From: Paraburkholderia sartisoli
GTDB lineage: Bacteria > Pseudomonadota > Gammaproteobacteria > Burkholderiales > Burkholderiaceae
Direction: 5' to 3'
DNA: 64,000 nt
NCBI RefSeq assembly: GCF_900107685.1
Contig: NZ_FNRQ01000010.1
Span: 1 to 64,000 of the forward strand
Shown one piece after another: positions 40,867-50,339 of the stretch (position 1 is the stretch's first letter; every line of letters starts with the position of its first letter). Position numbers and translations under genes: made by a program. The notes beneath the pieces are model-generated. The model ran no database searches, had not been told where the DNA came from, and worked only from the letters and a program-made list of their open reading frames with translations.

Positions 40867-43800
40867 ATGAACGACCACCTGCAACCGACGTCTTCGGTTC
40901 CCGCCGAGCAAGGGCTCTACGACCCGCAAAACGAGCATGACGCCTGTGGCGTCGGCTTCGTCGCACACATCAAGGGCAAGAAAAGCCACGAGATCATCCA
41001 GCAGGGCCTGAAAATCCTCGAGAACCTCGATCACCGGGGCGCCGTCGGCGCCGATCCGCTGATGGGCGACGGCGCGGGCATCCTGATTCAGGTGCCGGAC
41101 GGCTTTTACCGCGAGGAAATGGCGAAGCAGGGCGTGACGCTGCCGCCGGAAGGCGAATACGGCGTCGGCATGATCTTCCTGCCGAAGGAACACGCGTCGC
41201 GTCTCGCGTGCGAGCAGGAGCTCGAACGTACGGTGAAGGCGGAAGGCCAGGTCGTGCTGGGCTGGCGCGACGTGCCGATCGACCACACGATGCCGATTTC
41301 GCCCACGGTGAAGGCGAGCGAGCCGCTGATCCGCCAGATCTTCATCGGCCGCGGCAAGGACATCATGGTCACCGACGCGCTCGAGCGGAAGCTGTACGTG
41401 ATCCGCAAGACCGCGAGCCATCGCATCCAGGCGCTCAAGCTCAAGCACGGCAAGGAATACTTCGTGCCGTCGATGTCGGCGCGCACGGTCGTCTACAAGG
41501 GGCTGCTGCTGGCGGGGCAGGTCGGCGTGTACTACCGCGACCTGCAGGACGAGCGCACGGTGTCGGCGCTCGCGCTCGTACACCAGCGCTTCTCGACGAA
41601 CACGTTCCCGGCATGGGAGCTGGCTCACCCGTACCGCATGATCGCCCACAACGGCGAAATCAACACGGTGAAGGGCAACGTCAACTGGCTGAACGCCCGT
41701 ACCGGCGCGATCGCGTCGCACGTGCTCGGCGACGACCTGCCGAAGCTGTGGCCGCTGATCTACCCGGGCCAGTCCGACACGGCCTCGTTCGACAACTGTC
41801 TCGAGCTGCTCGTGATGGCCGGCTACCCGCTCGTCCACGCGATGATGATGATGATTCCCGAGGCGTGGGAACAGCACACGCTGATGGACGACAACCGTCG
41901 CGCGTTCTACGAATACCACGCCGCGATGATGGAACCGTGGGACGGCCCCGCCGCGATCGCGTTCACCGACGGCCGTCAGATCGGCGCGACGCTCGACCGT
42001 AACGGCCTGCGTCCGGCGCGCTATCTGATCACCGACGACGACCTCGTCATCATGGCGTCGGAATCGGGTGTGCTGCCCGTGCCCGAGTCGAAGATCGTCA
42101 AGAAGTGGCGCCTGCAGCCGGGCAAGATGTTCCTGATCGACATGGAACACGGTCGCATCATCGACGACAAGGAACTGAAGGACAACCTCGCGAACGCGAA
42201 GCCGTACAAGAGCTGGATCGACGCCGTGCGCATCAAGCTCGACGAGATCGAGCCGAAGGCGGAAGACGTCGTCACGGAACGCCGCGAAGCGGCTGCGCTG
42301 CTCGATCGCCAGCAGGCGTTCGGCTACACGCAGGAAGACCTCAAGTTCCTGATGGCGCCGATGGCGCAGGCGGGCGAGGAAGCGATCGGCTCGATGGGCA
42401 ACGATTCGCCGCTCGCCGTCATGTCGAACAAGAACAAGACGCTCTATCACTACTTCAAGCAGCTGTTCGCGCAGGTCACGAACCCGCCGATCGACCCGAT
42501 CCGCGAAAACATGGTGATGTCGCTGGTGTCGTTCGTCGGTCCGAAGCCGAACCTGCTCGACACGAACAACATCAACCCGCCGATGCGTCTTGAAGTGTCG
42601 CAGCCGGTGCTCGACTTCCGGGACATCGCGAAGATCCGCACGATCGATCAGTACACGGGCGGCAAGTTCAGCTCGTATGAACTGAACATCTGCTATCCGG
42701 TGGCCTGGGGCAAGGAAGGCATTGAGGCGCGCCTGGCTTCCCTGTGCGCGGAAGCCGTCGACGCCGTGAAGTCCGGCTACAACATGCTGATCGTGTCCGA
42801 CCGCCGCACCGACCGCGACAACGTCGCGATTCCCGCGCTGCTCGCCACGGCCGCGATTCACACGCACCTCGTGCAGCAGGGCCTGCGCACGAGCACGGGT
42901 CTCGTCGTCGAAACGGGCTCCGCGCGCGAGACGCATCACTTCGCGCTGCTCGCGGGCTACGGCGCGGAAGCCGTGCATCCGTACCTCGCGATGGAAACGC
43001 TCGCGCAGCTCGCCGCCGGCATGAAGGGCGACCTGTCGGCGGACAAGGCGATCTACAACTTCACGAAGGCAGTCGGCAAGGGCCTGCAGAAAGTCATGTC
43101 GAAGATGGGCATTTCGACATACATGTCCTACACCGGCGCGCAGATTTTCGAAGCCGTCGGTCTGGCAGAAGATCTCGTTGCGAAGTACTTCAAGGGCACG
43201 TCGTCGAAGGTGGGCGGTATCGGCCTCTTCGACGTCGCTGAAGAAGCGATCCGCCTGCATCGTGACGCGTTCGGCGACAACCCGGTGCTGTCGACGATGC
43301 TCGACGCCGGCGGTGAATACGCGTACCGCGTGCGCGGCGAAGAACACATGTGGACGCCGGATGCGATCGCCAAGCTGCAACACTCGGCGCGCAGCAACTC
43401 GTACCAGACGTACAAGGAATACGCGCATCTGATCAACGATCAGACGAAGCGTCACATGACGTTCCGCGGCCTGTTCGAGTTCAAGTTCGACCCGACCCGA
43501 GCGATTCCGCTCGACGAAGTCGAATCCGCGAAAGATATCGTGAAGCGCTTCGCCACCGGCGCGATGTCGCTCGGCTCGATCTCGACCGAAGCGCACGCCA
43601 CGCTGGCGGTTGCGATGAACCGTATCGGCGGCAAGTCGAACACGGGCGAAGGCGGCGAGGACGAAAACCGTTATCGCAACGAACTGCGCGGCATTCCGAT
43701 CAGGAACGGCGACACGATGAAGTCCGTGATCGGCGACGAAGTGATCGTCGACATCCCGCTGAAGGATGGCGATTCGCTGCGCTCGAAGATCAAGCAGGTC

Positions 43801-45570
43801 GCGTCCGGCCGCTTCGGCGTGACGGCGGAATATCTCGCCTCGGCCGACCAGATCCAGATCAAGATGGCGCAGGGCGCGAAGCCGGGTGAAGGCGGCCAGC
43901 TGCCGGGTCACAAGGTGTCGGAATACATCGGCAAGCTGCGTTATTCGGTGCCGGGCGTCGGCCTGATTTCGCCGCCGCCGCACCACGACATCTATTCGAT
44001 CGAAGATCTGGCACAGCTGATCCACGATCTGAAGAACGCGAACTCCGCAGCCAGCATTTCGGTGAAGCTCGTGTCGGAATCGGGCGTCGGCACGGTCGCG
44101 GCGGGTGTTGCCAAGGCGAAGGCCGATCACGTCGTGATCGCGGGCCATGACGGCGGCACGGGCGCTTCGCCTTTGTCGTCGATCAAGCACGCCGGCACGC
44201 CGTGGGAACTCGGCCTCGCCGAAACGCAGCAAACGCTGGTGCTGAACCAGTTGCGCGGCCGCATCCGCGTGCAGGCCGACGGCCAGATGAAGACCGGCCG
44301 CGACGTCGTGATCGGCGCGCTGCTCGGCGCGGACGAATTCGGCTTCGCGACGGCGCCGCTCGTCGTCGAAGGCTGCATCATGATGCGCAAGTGTCACCTG
44401 AACACGTGCCCGGTCGGCGTCGCGACGCAGGATCCGGTGCTGCGTGCGAAGTTCAAGGGCCAGCCGGAACACGTCGTCAACTTCTTCTTCTTCGTTGCTG
44501 AAGAGGCGCGCGAAATCATGGCGCAACTGGGCATCCGCAAGTTCGACGACCTGATCGGTCACGCCGAGCTGCTCGACATGAAGAAGGGCGTCGAGCACTG
44601 GAAGGCGAAGGGGCTCGATTTCTCGCGCGTGTTCTACCAGCCGCAGGTTGCCGCGGAAGTGGCGCGCAAGCACGTCGACGTTCAGGACCACGGTCTTGAG
44701 CGCGCGCTCGACCACACGCTGATCGAGAAGGCGAAGGCCGCGATCGAGAAGGGCGAGCACGTCTCGTTCATCCAGCCGGTGCGCAACGTGAACCGTACGG
44801 TCGGCGCGATGCTGTCCGGCATGATCGCGAAGAAGTACGGCCACGACGGCCTGCCCGACGACACGATTCACATCCAGTTGAAGGGCACGGCCGGCCAGAG
44901 CTTCGGCGCGTTCCTCGCGAAGGGCGTCACGCTCGACCTCGTCGGCGACGGCAACGACTACGTCGGCAAGGGCCTGTCGGGTGGCCGCATCATCATCCGT
45001 CCGACGAACGATTTTCGCGGCAAGTCCGAGGAAAACATCATCTGCGGCAACACGGTGATGTACGGCGCGATCGAAGGCGAAGCGTTCTTCCGCGGCGTCG
45101 CGGGCGAGCGTTTCTGCGTGCGTAACTCGGGTGCGACGGCGGTGGTCGAAGGCACGGGCGACCACGGCTGCGAATACATGACGGGCGGCACGGTGGTCGT
45201 GCTCGGCGAAACGGGCCGTAACTTCGCGGCCGGCATGTCGGGCGGCGTCGCGTATGTGTTCGATCCGGACAACACGTTCGCCGGCAAGTGCAACAAGTCG
45301 ATGGTCGCGCTCGAACCGGTGCTGCAGCAGGCCGAACAGGAACGCACGGTCGACCGCGCGCTGTGGCACGCGAACCAGACCGACGAGGCATTGCTGAAGG
45401 GTCTCATCGAGCGTCACTTCCAGTTCACGGGCTCGCCGCGTGCAAAGGCGCTGCTCGAAAACTGGGACGCCGCGCGACGCCAGTTCGTGAAGGTGTTCCC
45501 GACGGAATACAAGCGCGCGCTCGGCGAAATGGGCGCGAAGAAGGCAGCGAAGGAAGTACTCGCCGCTTAA
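40867..45570 (+). CDS. gltB: Glutamate synthase [NADPH] large subunit
   Basis: GltB with GltD turns glutamine plus 2-oxoglutarate into two glutamates. The 1567-residue product has a 26-residue propeptide before the catalytic Cys27 (HDA-CGVGFVAHI) of the class II glutaminase domain, the central domain, the FMN/2-oxoglutarate TIM barrel (about residues 880-1250), the 3Fe-4S cluster motif MRKCHLNTCPVGVATQDP, and the C-terminal beta-helix GXXGXXXG repeats (GNDYVGKGLSGGRI). The long frame start at 40495 is not used since the family starts at MNDHLQPT. Confidence 0.98.
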   Translation: MNDHLQPTSSVPAEQGLYDPQNEHDACGVGFVAHIKGKKSHEIIQQGLKILENLDHRGAVGADPLMGDGAGILIQVPDGFYREEMAKQGVTLPPEGEYGVGMIFLPKEHASRLACEQELERTVKAEGQVVLGWRDVPIDHTMPISPTVKASEPLIRQIFIGRGKDIMVTDALERKLYVIRKTASHRIQALKLKHGKEYFVPSMSARTVVYKGLLLAGQVGVYYRDLQDERTVSALALVHQRFSTNTFPAWELAHPYRMIAHNGEINTVKGNVNWLNARTGAIASHVLGDDLPKLWPLIYPGQSDTASFDNCLELLVMAGYPLVHAMMMMIPEAWEQHTLMDDNRRAFYEYHAAMMEPWDGPAAIAFTDGRQIGATLDRNGLRPARYLITDDDLVIMASESGVLPVPESKIVKKWRLQPGKMFLIDMEHGRIIDDKELKDNLANAKPYKSWIDAVRIKLDEIEPKAEDVVTERREAAALLDRQQAFGYTQEDLKFLMAPMAQAGEEAIGSMGNDSPLAVMSNKNKTLYHYFKQLFAQVTNPPIDPIRENMVMSLVSFVGPKPNLLDTNNINPPMRLEVSQPVLDFRDIAKIRTIDQYTGGKFSSYELNICYPVAWGKEGIEARLASLCAEAVDAVKSGYNMLIVSDRRTDRDNVAIPALLATAAIHTHLVQQGLRTSTGLVVETGSARETHHFALLAGYGAEAVHPYLAMETLAQLAAGMKGDLSADKAIYNFTKAVGKGLQKVMSKMGISTYMSYTGAQIFEAVGLAEDLVAKYFKGTSSKVGGIGLFDVAEEAIRLHRDAFGDNPVLSTMLDAGGEYAYRVRGEEHMWTPDAIAKLQHSARSNSYQTYKEYAHLINDQTKRHMTFRGLFEFKFDPTRAIPLDEVESAKDIVKRFATGAMSLGSISTEAHATLAVAMNRIGGKSNTGEGGEDENRYRNELRGIPIRNGDTMKSVIGDEVIVDIPLKDGDSLRSKIKQVASGRFGVTAEYLASADQIQIKMAQGAKPGEGGQLPGHKVSEYIGKLRYSVPGVGLISPPPHHDIYSIEDLAQLIHDLKNANSAASISVKLVSESGVGTVAAGVAKAKADHVVIAGHDGGTGASPLSSIKHAGTPWELGLAETQQTLVLNQLRGRIRVQADGQMKTGRDVVIGALLGADEFGFATAPLVVEGCIMMRKCHLNTCPVGVATQDPVLRAKFKGQPEHVVNFFFFVAEEAREIMAQLGIRKFDDLIGHAELLDMKKGVEHWKAKGLDFSRVFYQPQVAAEVARKHVDVQDHGLERALDHTLIEKAKAAIEKGEHVSFIQPVRNVNRTVGAMLSGMIAKKYGHDGLPDDTIHIQLKGTAGQSFGAFLAKGVTLDLVGDGNDYVGKGLSGGRIIIRPTNDFRGKSEENIICGNTVMYGAIEGEAFFRGVAGERFCVRNSGATAVVEGTGDHGCEYMTGGTVVVLGETGRNFAAGMSGGVAYVFDPDNTFAGKCNKSMVALEPVLQQAEQERTVDRALWHANQTDEALLKGLIERHFQFTGSPRAKALLENWDAARRQFVKVFPTEYKRALGEMGAKKAAKEVLAA

Positions 45571-45614
45571 AGCCTTCCGCGTCACGGCCAGCAGCACTGC
45601 GAAAGCAGCAACAG

Positions 45615-45642
45615 GCGTCCGCCGCTTCGATGCGGCGGACGC
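45615..45642 (+). other. Strong hairpin in the gltB-gltD gap
   Basis: GCGTCCGCCGC (45615-45625), TTCGAT loop, GCGGCGGACGC (45632-45642): perfect 11-bp GC-rich stem with no T tract. It is likely an RNA processing or stabilising element rather than a terminator. Confidence 0.7.
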
Positions 45643-45680
45643 GGATTACCCCACCTGATAAAGATAGAGAAGAGAACCAT

Positions 45681-47150
45681 ATGGGCAAGGCAACCGGTTT
45701 TCTCGAGTTCGAACGCCGCCATGAGGCGTACGAAGCTCCGCTCACGCGTGTGAAGCACTACAAGGAATTCGTCGCGGCGTTGACCGACGATGAAGCCAAA
45801 ATTCAAGGCGCACGTTGCATGGACTGCGGCATTCCGTTCTGCAACAACGGCTGCCCGGTGAACAACATCATCCCGGACTTCAACGACCTGGTGTTCCATC
45901 AGGACTGGAAGAACGCGATCGAAGTGCTGCACTCGACGAACAATTTTCCGGAGTTCACGGGCCGCATCTGCCCGGCGCCGTGCGAAGCGGCGTGTACGCT
46001 TGGCATCAACGACGATCCGGTCGGCATCAAGTCGATCGAACACGCGATCATCGATAAGGCGTGGACGGAAGGCTGGGTCGCGCCGCAGCCGCCGAAGCAC
46101 AAGACGGGCAGGAAGGTCGCGGTGGTCGGTTCCGGCCCCGCGGGTCTCGCTGTTGCGCAGCAACTCGCGCGTGCGGGGCACGATGTCACCGTGTTCGAAA
46201 AGAACGACCGCATCGGCGGCCTGCTGCGGTACGGCATTCCTGACTTCAAGCTGGAAAAGTGGCTGATCGACCGCCGCATGCGCCAGATGGAAGCCGAAGG
46301 CGTGACGTTCCGCGCGAACGTGTTCGTCGGCAAGAAGGATTCGCTGCCGGCCTGGATCGGCAACACGTCGAAGGAAACCATCACGCCGGATGAGCTGAAG
46401 GAACAGTTCGACGCGGTCGTGATCGCGGGCGGTTCGGAAACGCCGCGCGATCTGCCGGTGCCGGGCCGCGAGCTCGAAGGCATCCATTACGCGATGGAAT
46501 TCCTGCCGCAGCAGAACAAGGTCAACGCCGGCGACAAGGTTCCCAACCAGCTGCTCGCGAAGGGCAAGCATGTGGTCGTGATCGGTGGTGGCGATACGGG
46601 TTCGGACTGTGTCGGCACGTCGAACCGGCATGGCGCGAAGAGCGTCGCGCAGTTCGAGCTGCTGCCGCAGCCGCCGGAAGAAGAAAACAAGCCGCTCGTG
46701 TGGCCGTACTGGCCGGTCAAGCTGCGCACGTCGTCTTCACACGACGAAGGCTGCGAGCGCGACTGGGCTGTCGCGACCAAGCGTCTCGAAGGCAGGAACG
46801 GCAAGGTCGAGAAGCTCGTTGCGGCGCGCGTCGAGTGGAAGGACGGCAAGATGCAGGAAGTACCGGGCTCCGAGTTCGAAATGAAGGCCGACCTCGTGCT
46901 GCTCGCGATGGGTTTCACGCAGCCGGTTTCGCCGGTGCTCGAAGCGTTCGGCGTCGACAAGGATGCGCGCGGCAACGTGCGTGCGTCGACCGAAGGCGAC
47001 AAGGCGTATTACACGTCAGTGGACAAGGTGTTCACGGCGGGCGATATGCGTCGCGGGCAATCGCTGGTGGTCTGGGCGATCCGTGAGGGCCGTCAGTGCG
47101 CGCGTTCGGTCGACGCGTTCCTGATGGGCCATTCGGAACTGCCGCGTTAA
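45681..47150 (+). CDS. gltD: Glutamate synthase [NADPH] small subunit
   Basis: GltD is the FAD- and NADPH-binding electron-input subunit of glutamate synthase. The 489-residue product has the N-terminal 4Fe-4S cysteines RCMDCGIPFCNNGCPV and RICPAPCEAACTLG, the FAD fold VAVVGSGPAGLAVAQQ, and the NADPH fold VVVIGGGDTGSDC. AGAGAAGAG precedes ATG 45681; a long upstream frame overlapping gltB is a frame shadow. A terminator follows. Confidence 0.97.
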   Translation: MGKATGFLEFERRHEAYEAPLTRVKHYKEFVAALTDDEAKIQGARCMDCGIPFCNNGCPVNNIIPDFNDLVFHQDWKNAIEVLHSTNNFPEFTGRICPAPCEAACTLGINDDPVGIKSIEHAIIDKAWTEGWVAPQPPKHKTGRKVAVVGSGPAGLAVAQQLARAGHDVTVFEKNDRIGGLLRYGIPDFKLEKWLIDRRMRQMEAEGVTFRANVFVGKKDSLPAWIGNTSKETITPDELKEQFDAVVIAGGSETPRDLPVPGRELEGIHYAMEFLPQQNKVNAGDKVPNQLLAKGKHVVVIGGGDTGSDCVGTSNRHGAKSVAQFELLPQPPEEENKPLVWPYWPVKLRTSSSHDEGCERDWAVATKRLEGRNGKVEKLVAARVEWKDGKMQEVPGSEFEMKADLVLLAMGFTQPVSPVLEAFGVDKDARGNVRASTEGDKAYYTSVDKVFTAGDMRRGQSLVVWAIREGRQCARSVDAFLMGHSELPR

Positions 47151-47248
47151 GTTTTTCCACTTCGGCGCGGCGCCGCGCAGGTATGCCGTGGCGGCGCGTC
47201 GATGCAGCGTTTATGCAGGAAGAGGTGGAGACGACAAAGCGGTAACGG

Positions 47249-47284
47249 AAAGCCGGGCGCCCGAAAGGGCGACCCGGCTTTTTT
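47249..47284 (+). terminator. Terminator after gltD
   Basis: AAAGCCGGG ... CCCGGCTTTTTT with an inner CGCCC-GAAA-GGGCG stem. Confidence 0.9.
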
Positions 47285-47379
47285 ACGGCCGGAGTCCGGC
47301 GGCGGTGCGGGTTAAAGTGGAAAATGAACCTGACCCGCCTGCCCGCAACGACACCGAATACCCGACACCGGATCACGCC

Positions 47380-47913
47380 ATGACCGACGGCTGGCAACGC
47401 TGCTTCATCGCACTTGCGCCCAGCGCCGCGACGCGCGACGCGCTCGCGGCCGTGCCAGTCGCGTCGACGGCGCGGCGCGTGCCGTACGAGCAGTTGCATC
47501 TGACGGTGACGTTCATCGGCGCACTGTCGGCCGGGCACGGCGAGGCGCTTGCCCGCGCGTTGACGGCCCATGCCGTACCGCTCGCGCCGGTTGCGATCGA
47601 GCGCATCGAGCATTGGCCGAACACGAACCGGCCGCGGCTGACCGTGGCGGCGCTCGCGATGTCGGATGAATTCGTCGCGCTGGACTGGCGCATCCGTTCA
47701 TTGATGCTGGAACTGGGCTTACCCGTCGACGCCCGCGCATTCCGGCCGCACATCACGCTGGCCCGTTTTGGTCGCGAGGCCGCGGCAATCGGCGACGTGT
47801 ACCTGACGACGCCTGAAGTGATCGTGCGTTTCGAATCGCTGGTGCTGTATTCCAGCACGCTCGCGCGACACGGCGCGCGGTACAGCGCGCTCGCGAGCGT
47901 GCCGCTGGCTTAG
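47380..47913 (+). CDS. thpR: RNA 2',3'-cyclic phosphodiesterase ThpR (2'-5' RNA ligase family)
   Basis: This 2H phosphoesterase family member acts on 2',3'-cyclic phosphate RNA ends. The 177-residue product MTDGWQRCFIALAPSAATRD has both HxTx motifs, QLHLTVTFIG (about residue 42) and RPHITLARFG (about residue 127). No strong ribosome binding site precedes ATG 47380, and an in-frame upstream extension exists, so the start is less certain than the identity. It ends 73 bp from the convergent ABC exporter gene, with an inverted repeat GTGCCGGT / ACCGGCAC (47924-47958) between them. Confidence 0.88.
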   Translation: MTDGWQRCFIALAPSAATRDALAAVPVASTARRVPYEQLHLTVTFIGALSAGHGEALARALTAHAVPLAPVAIERIEHWPNTNRPRLTVAALAMSDEFVALDWRIRSLMLELGLPVDARAFRPHITLARFGREAAAIGDVYLTTPEVIVRFESLVLYSSTLARHGARYSALASVPLA

Positions 47914-47986
47914 GGCGAGCGCCGTGCCGGTACCCGGCCCGGCGCTGGTGACCGGCACGACGCGATGGAACGAAACGATGCGGTGC

Positions 47987-49726
47987 TCACGCCGCGGCCC
48001 GTTCCATCGCGCGCTCGACGAGGATCGTCTGGCTGTGGAACGCCTCGAGCGACTTGCGGTGCGCGACGCTGACAATCGCCGTCGCCGGCAGACGCTCGTT
48101 GAGCACCGTGTAGATCAACGTTTCGTTGTCGGGGTCGAGCGCGCTCGTGGCTTCGTCGAGGAACAGGTAATCGGGCTTCTGCAGCAGCACGCGCGCGGCG
48201 GCGAGACGCTGCTGTTCACCTGGCGACAGCGTGCGTTCCCAGTGCCCATGTTCCGCGAGACGCTCGCCGAGTTCCGGCAGATTGCAGGCCGCGAGCACTT
48301 CGCGACAGGCTTCGTCGGTGAAAACGGACTCATCGGACGGATAGGCGAGCGCGGCCTTCAACGTGCCGATCGGCAGATAGCTGCGCTGCGGCACGAACAT
48401 CAGCTTCGCGCCGGCGGGCACTTCGATCGTGCCCTCGCCGAACGGCCAGAGGCCGGCGAGCGAGCGCATCAAGGTGCTCTTGCCCGAACCCGACGGACCG
48501 CGCACGAGCCAGCGCGACTTCGGCGCGATGCTGAACGAGCCGATGTTCGACAGCGGCGTGCCATCGGGATGCTGCAGTTGCAGATCGTCGACGGTGAGCG
48601 TCGGCGTGTCGCTCATGTGAACGTTGATGCCGCCGTGATACGTGCCGCCCGATACCGATTCGCGCAGATGCTGGTCGCCCATCACACGATGAAATTCCCG
48701 CAGACGGTTCACGGTAGCGCGCCATTCGGCGAGCGAATCGTAATTGTTGATGAACCACGAAAACGAATCGCTGACGGTGCCGAACGCGCCCGTCACCTGC
48801 TGGTAGACGCCGAGCGAGATGCTCTTCGAGAAGTACTTGGGCGCAGCGGCGATATACGGAAACACGATCGCCAGTTGCGAATAGCTGATCACGACGATAT
48901 TGAAACGCCGCGTGAAACGCATGATGAGGCGCCAGTTGTCGCGGATGTGCCCGAACACGCCCTGCAACGCCCGATCTTCCGCGGGCTCGCCCTGATACAG
49001 CGCGATCTGGTCGGCGTTTTCGCGGATGCGGATCAGCGAGAAACGGAAGTCTGCTTCGACGCGCTGTTGCTGGTAGTTGATCGACACCAGCGGATGGTTG
49101 ACCTTGTGCGTCACATACGAGCCGACCGCCGCATAGACGAGCGCCGCCCACACCATGTAGCCGGGGATGTTGAACCCGATGCCGAACAGATGAAACGCCA
49201 GCGCGCCCGACAGGTTCCACAGGATCACGATGAATGAGAACAGCGTGACCGTGGTGGAGAGAAGGCCAAGCGCGAGATTCAGCGTTGAGCTCGCGAGCGC
49301 CTGCAGGTCGACGGATACCCGCTGGTCGGGGTTGTCCGCGAGACGGTCGCGCTCGATGCGGTAAAACGCGCGGTCGCCGAGCCAGTCGTGCAGATACTTC
49401 GTGGTGAGCCATTGCCGCCAGCGGAATTCGAGCATCTGCCGGAAGTACGTGCGGTACGACCCGAGCAGGATCAGCGCCATCGCGATGACGGTGAACTGCA
49501 GCAGCGAATATTTGAAGACCGGGAAGTTGTATTGCTGGATCGCATCGAAGAAGGTGCGCTGCCAGCTGTTGAACCAGACGTTGGCCGCGACCATCGTCAT
49601 GTTCATCGCGATCACGAGCGCGAGCAGGCCTCGCGCGCGCCATCGGTCCTCGGACACCCAGTATGGCTTGATGAGGCCCCATGCGGTGATATCGGTATCC
49701 GCGGAGCCTGTCGGTTTTTCAGTCAT
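47987..49726 (-). CDS. SbmA/BacA-like (YddA-type) ABC transporter, fused permease-ATPase
   Basis: The 579-residue product has an N-terminal domain with about six membrane segments (first at LLALVIAMNMTMVAANVWFN; NPDQRVSVDLQALA motif typical of the SbmA_BacA-like family) and a C-terminal ATPase with Walker A GPSGSGKST, signature LSPGEQQRLAAA and Walker B YLFLDEATSALD. Members of this ABCD-like group move peptides, very long fatty acids or vitamin B12, so the cargo is unknown. AAAGGACG precedes ATG 49726. It stands alone as a single-gene unit. Confidence 0.9.
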   Translation of the reverse strand: MTEKPTGSADTDITAWGLIKPYWVSEDRWRARGLLALVIAMNMTMVAANVWFNSWQRTFFDAIQQYNFPVFKYSLLQFTVIAMALILLGSYRTYFRQMLEFRWRQWLTTKYLHDWLGDRAFYRIERDRLADNPDQRVSVDLQALASSTLNLALGLLSTTVTLFSFIVILWNLSGALAFHLFGIGFNIPGYMVWAALVYAAVGSYVTHKVNHPLVSINYQQQRVEADFRFSLIRIRENADQIALYQGEPAEDRALQGVFGHIRDNWRLIMRFTRRFNIVVISYSQLAIVFPYIAAAPKYFSKSISLGVYQQVTGAFGTVSDSFSWFINNYDSLAEWRATVNRLREFHRVMGDQHLRESVSGGTYHGGINVHMSDTPTLTVDDLQLQHPDGTPLSNIGSFSIAPKSRWLVRGPSGSGKSTLMRSLAGLWPFGEGTIEVPAGAKLMFVPQRSYLPIGTLKAALAYPSDESVFTDEACREVLAACNLPELGERLAEHGHWERTLSPGEQQRLAAARVLLQKPDYLFLDEATSALDPDNETLIYTVLNERLPATAIVSVAHRKSLEAFHSQTILVERAMERAAA

Positions 49727-49979
49727 AAGCGTCCTTTAAAACGGAATGGCGCTACGCACGGGCACGCCCGGTGACGAGCGGCGCGCGCGTTCGCTCTCGG
49801 GCCGGATTGTCCTGGCCCTGGCTTAACCTGAACTTAAATGATCGGGGGCTGCCGCCTGACGTCAGCCGGGCAGGCAGGGCGCGCAGCGACGTACCGCGCA
49901 TCCCCGTTGACGCGCCATTGTGCCAGACCGGTGCCCGTGGCCGTACCGATTTGCCGCGATGGCGGGGCGCCTCCCCGGT
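49727..49979. other. Gap between the ABC exporter and the thi leader
   Basis: About 250 bp without a supported gene. It holds the exporter's ribosome binding site at its left edge and a CTGACGTCAG palindrome at 49856-49865. No other structure was recognised. Confidence 0.5.
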
Positions 49980-50009
49980 TTGCGGCTGCCGCGCCTTTTA
50001 TGGTCTAAT
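49980..50009 (+). promoter_or_regulatory. Candidate promoter of the thi operon
   Basis: TTGCGG (49980-49985), 18-bp spacer, TCTAAT (50004-50009), about 14 bp before the first conserved base of the TPP riboswitch. The -35 box is the same hexamer as in the rplC promoter. Confidence 0.6.
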
Positions 50010-50022
50010 GACTTTTGACGAA

Positions 50023-50124
50023 ACAGGGGTGCTTCGCGTGCGGGCTGCATGGGTTTCCATGGAGTTGTGGCGAGGCTGAGAGACACCCTTCGCACCCGAT
50101 CCGGGTAATACCGGCGCGGGAAGT
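50023..50124 (+). promoter_or_regulatory. TPP riboswitch (THI element)
   Basis: The conserved pieces are in order: ACAGGGGTGC (50023-50032), the pyrimidine-sensing core GGCTGAGA (50074-50081), ACACCC pairing back to GGGGTG, ACCCGATCCGGGTAATACCGG and the closing GCGCGGGAAGTT. It binds thiamine pyrophosphate. The genes downstream are thiOSGE. Downstream (50215-50251) a hairpin can bury the next ribosome binding site, suggesting control of translation. Confidence 0.95.
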
Positions 50125-50214
50125 TTCCGGAAGTTGCCATTTCTTCCATTCCCCGCCGGGCGCCATCCGTCACTGGATGTGCTTGATGCCCGGCCGGCTC
50201 GCCCGCCGGTTTCG

Positions 50215-50251
50215 TCCTTGGGTACGTGCGCTTTTTGCCGTACGGAAAGGA
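50215..50251 (+). promoter_or_regulatory. Hairpin that can sequester the ribosome binding site of the thi uORF
   Basis: GTACG (50222-50226) pairs with CGTAC (50239-50243), and TCCTT (50215-50219) pairs with AAGGA (50247-50251), the core of the Shine-Dalgarno sequence GGAAAGGA (50244-50251) that serves ATG 50256. It is the likely expression platform of the riboswitch. Confidence 0.6.
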
Positions 50252-50255
50252 TTCG

Positions 50256-50339
50256 ATGACCGCTCATTCTTCAGTTTTTAGTTTTATCCCCGTCACCGTG
50301 ACTGGCATCGCTTCGTGCGTGCCGGGAGTGCGGCGATGA
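50256..50339 (+). CDS. 27-codon upstream ORF in the thi leader, overlapping thiO
   Basis: ATG 50256 with an ideal GGAAAGGA site 4 nt upstream opens a 27-residue frame, MTAHSSVFSFIPVTVTGIAS and seven more residues, whose TGA (50337-50339) overlaps the thiO ATG (ATGA). I do not recognise the peptide; it has no thiamine-sensing or Thr/Ser run that would suggest classical attenuation. The likely job is to couple thiO translation to the riboswitch-controlled ribosome binding site. It could also be a remnant of a larger deleted first gene. Confidence 0.6.
   Translation: MTAHSSVFSFIPVTVTGIASCVPGVRR

Noticed and set aside
40831..45597. 1588-codon open frame on the minus strand across gltB
   Set aside because: It mirrors gltB exactly; the high third-position GC of gltB removes stops on the opposite strand. 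Its translation is rich in Arg, His, Val and Asp with no domain, and gltB is certain.
47924..47958. Inverted repeat between thpR and the ABC exporter gene as a terminator
   Set aside because: Stem GTGCCGGT / ACCGGCAC is plausible, but the 19-nt loop and missing T tract on both sides make a terminator call unsafe.
49856..49865. CTGACGTCAG as a regulator site for the thi operon
   Set aside because: Single short palindrome 120 bp upstream of the putative promoter with no matching known regulator in this group; the riboswitch already explains control.
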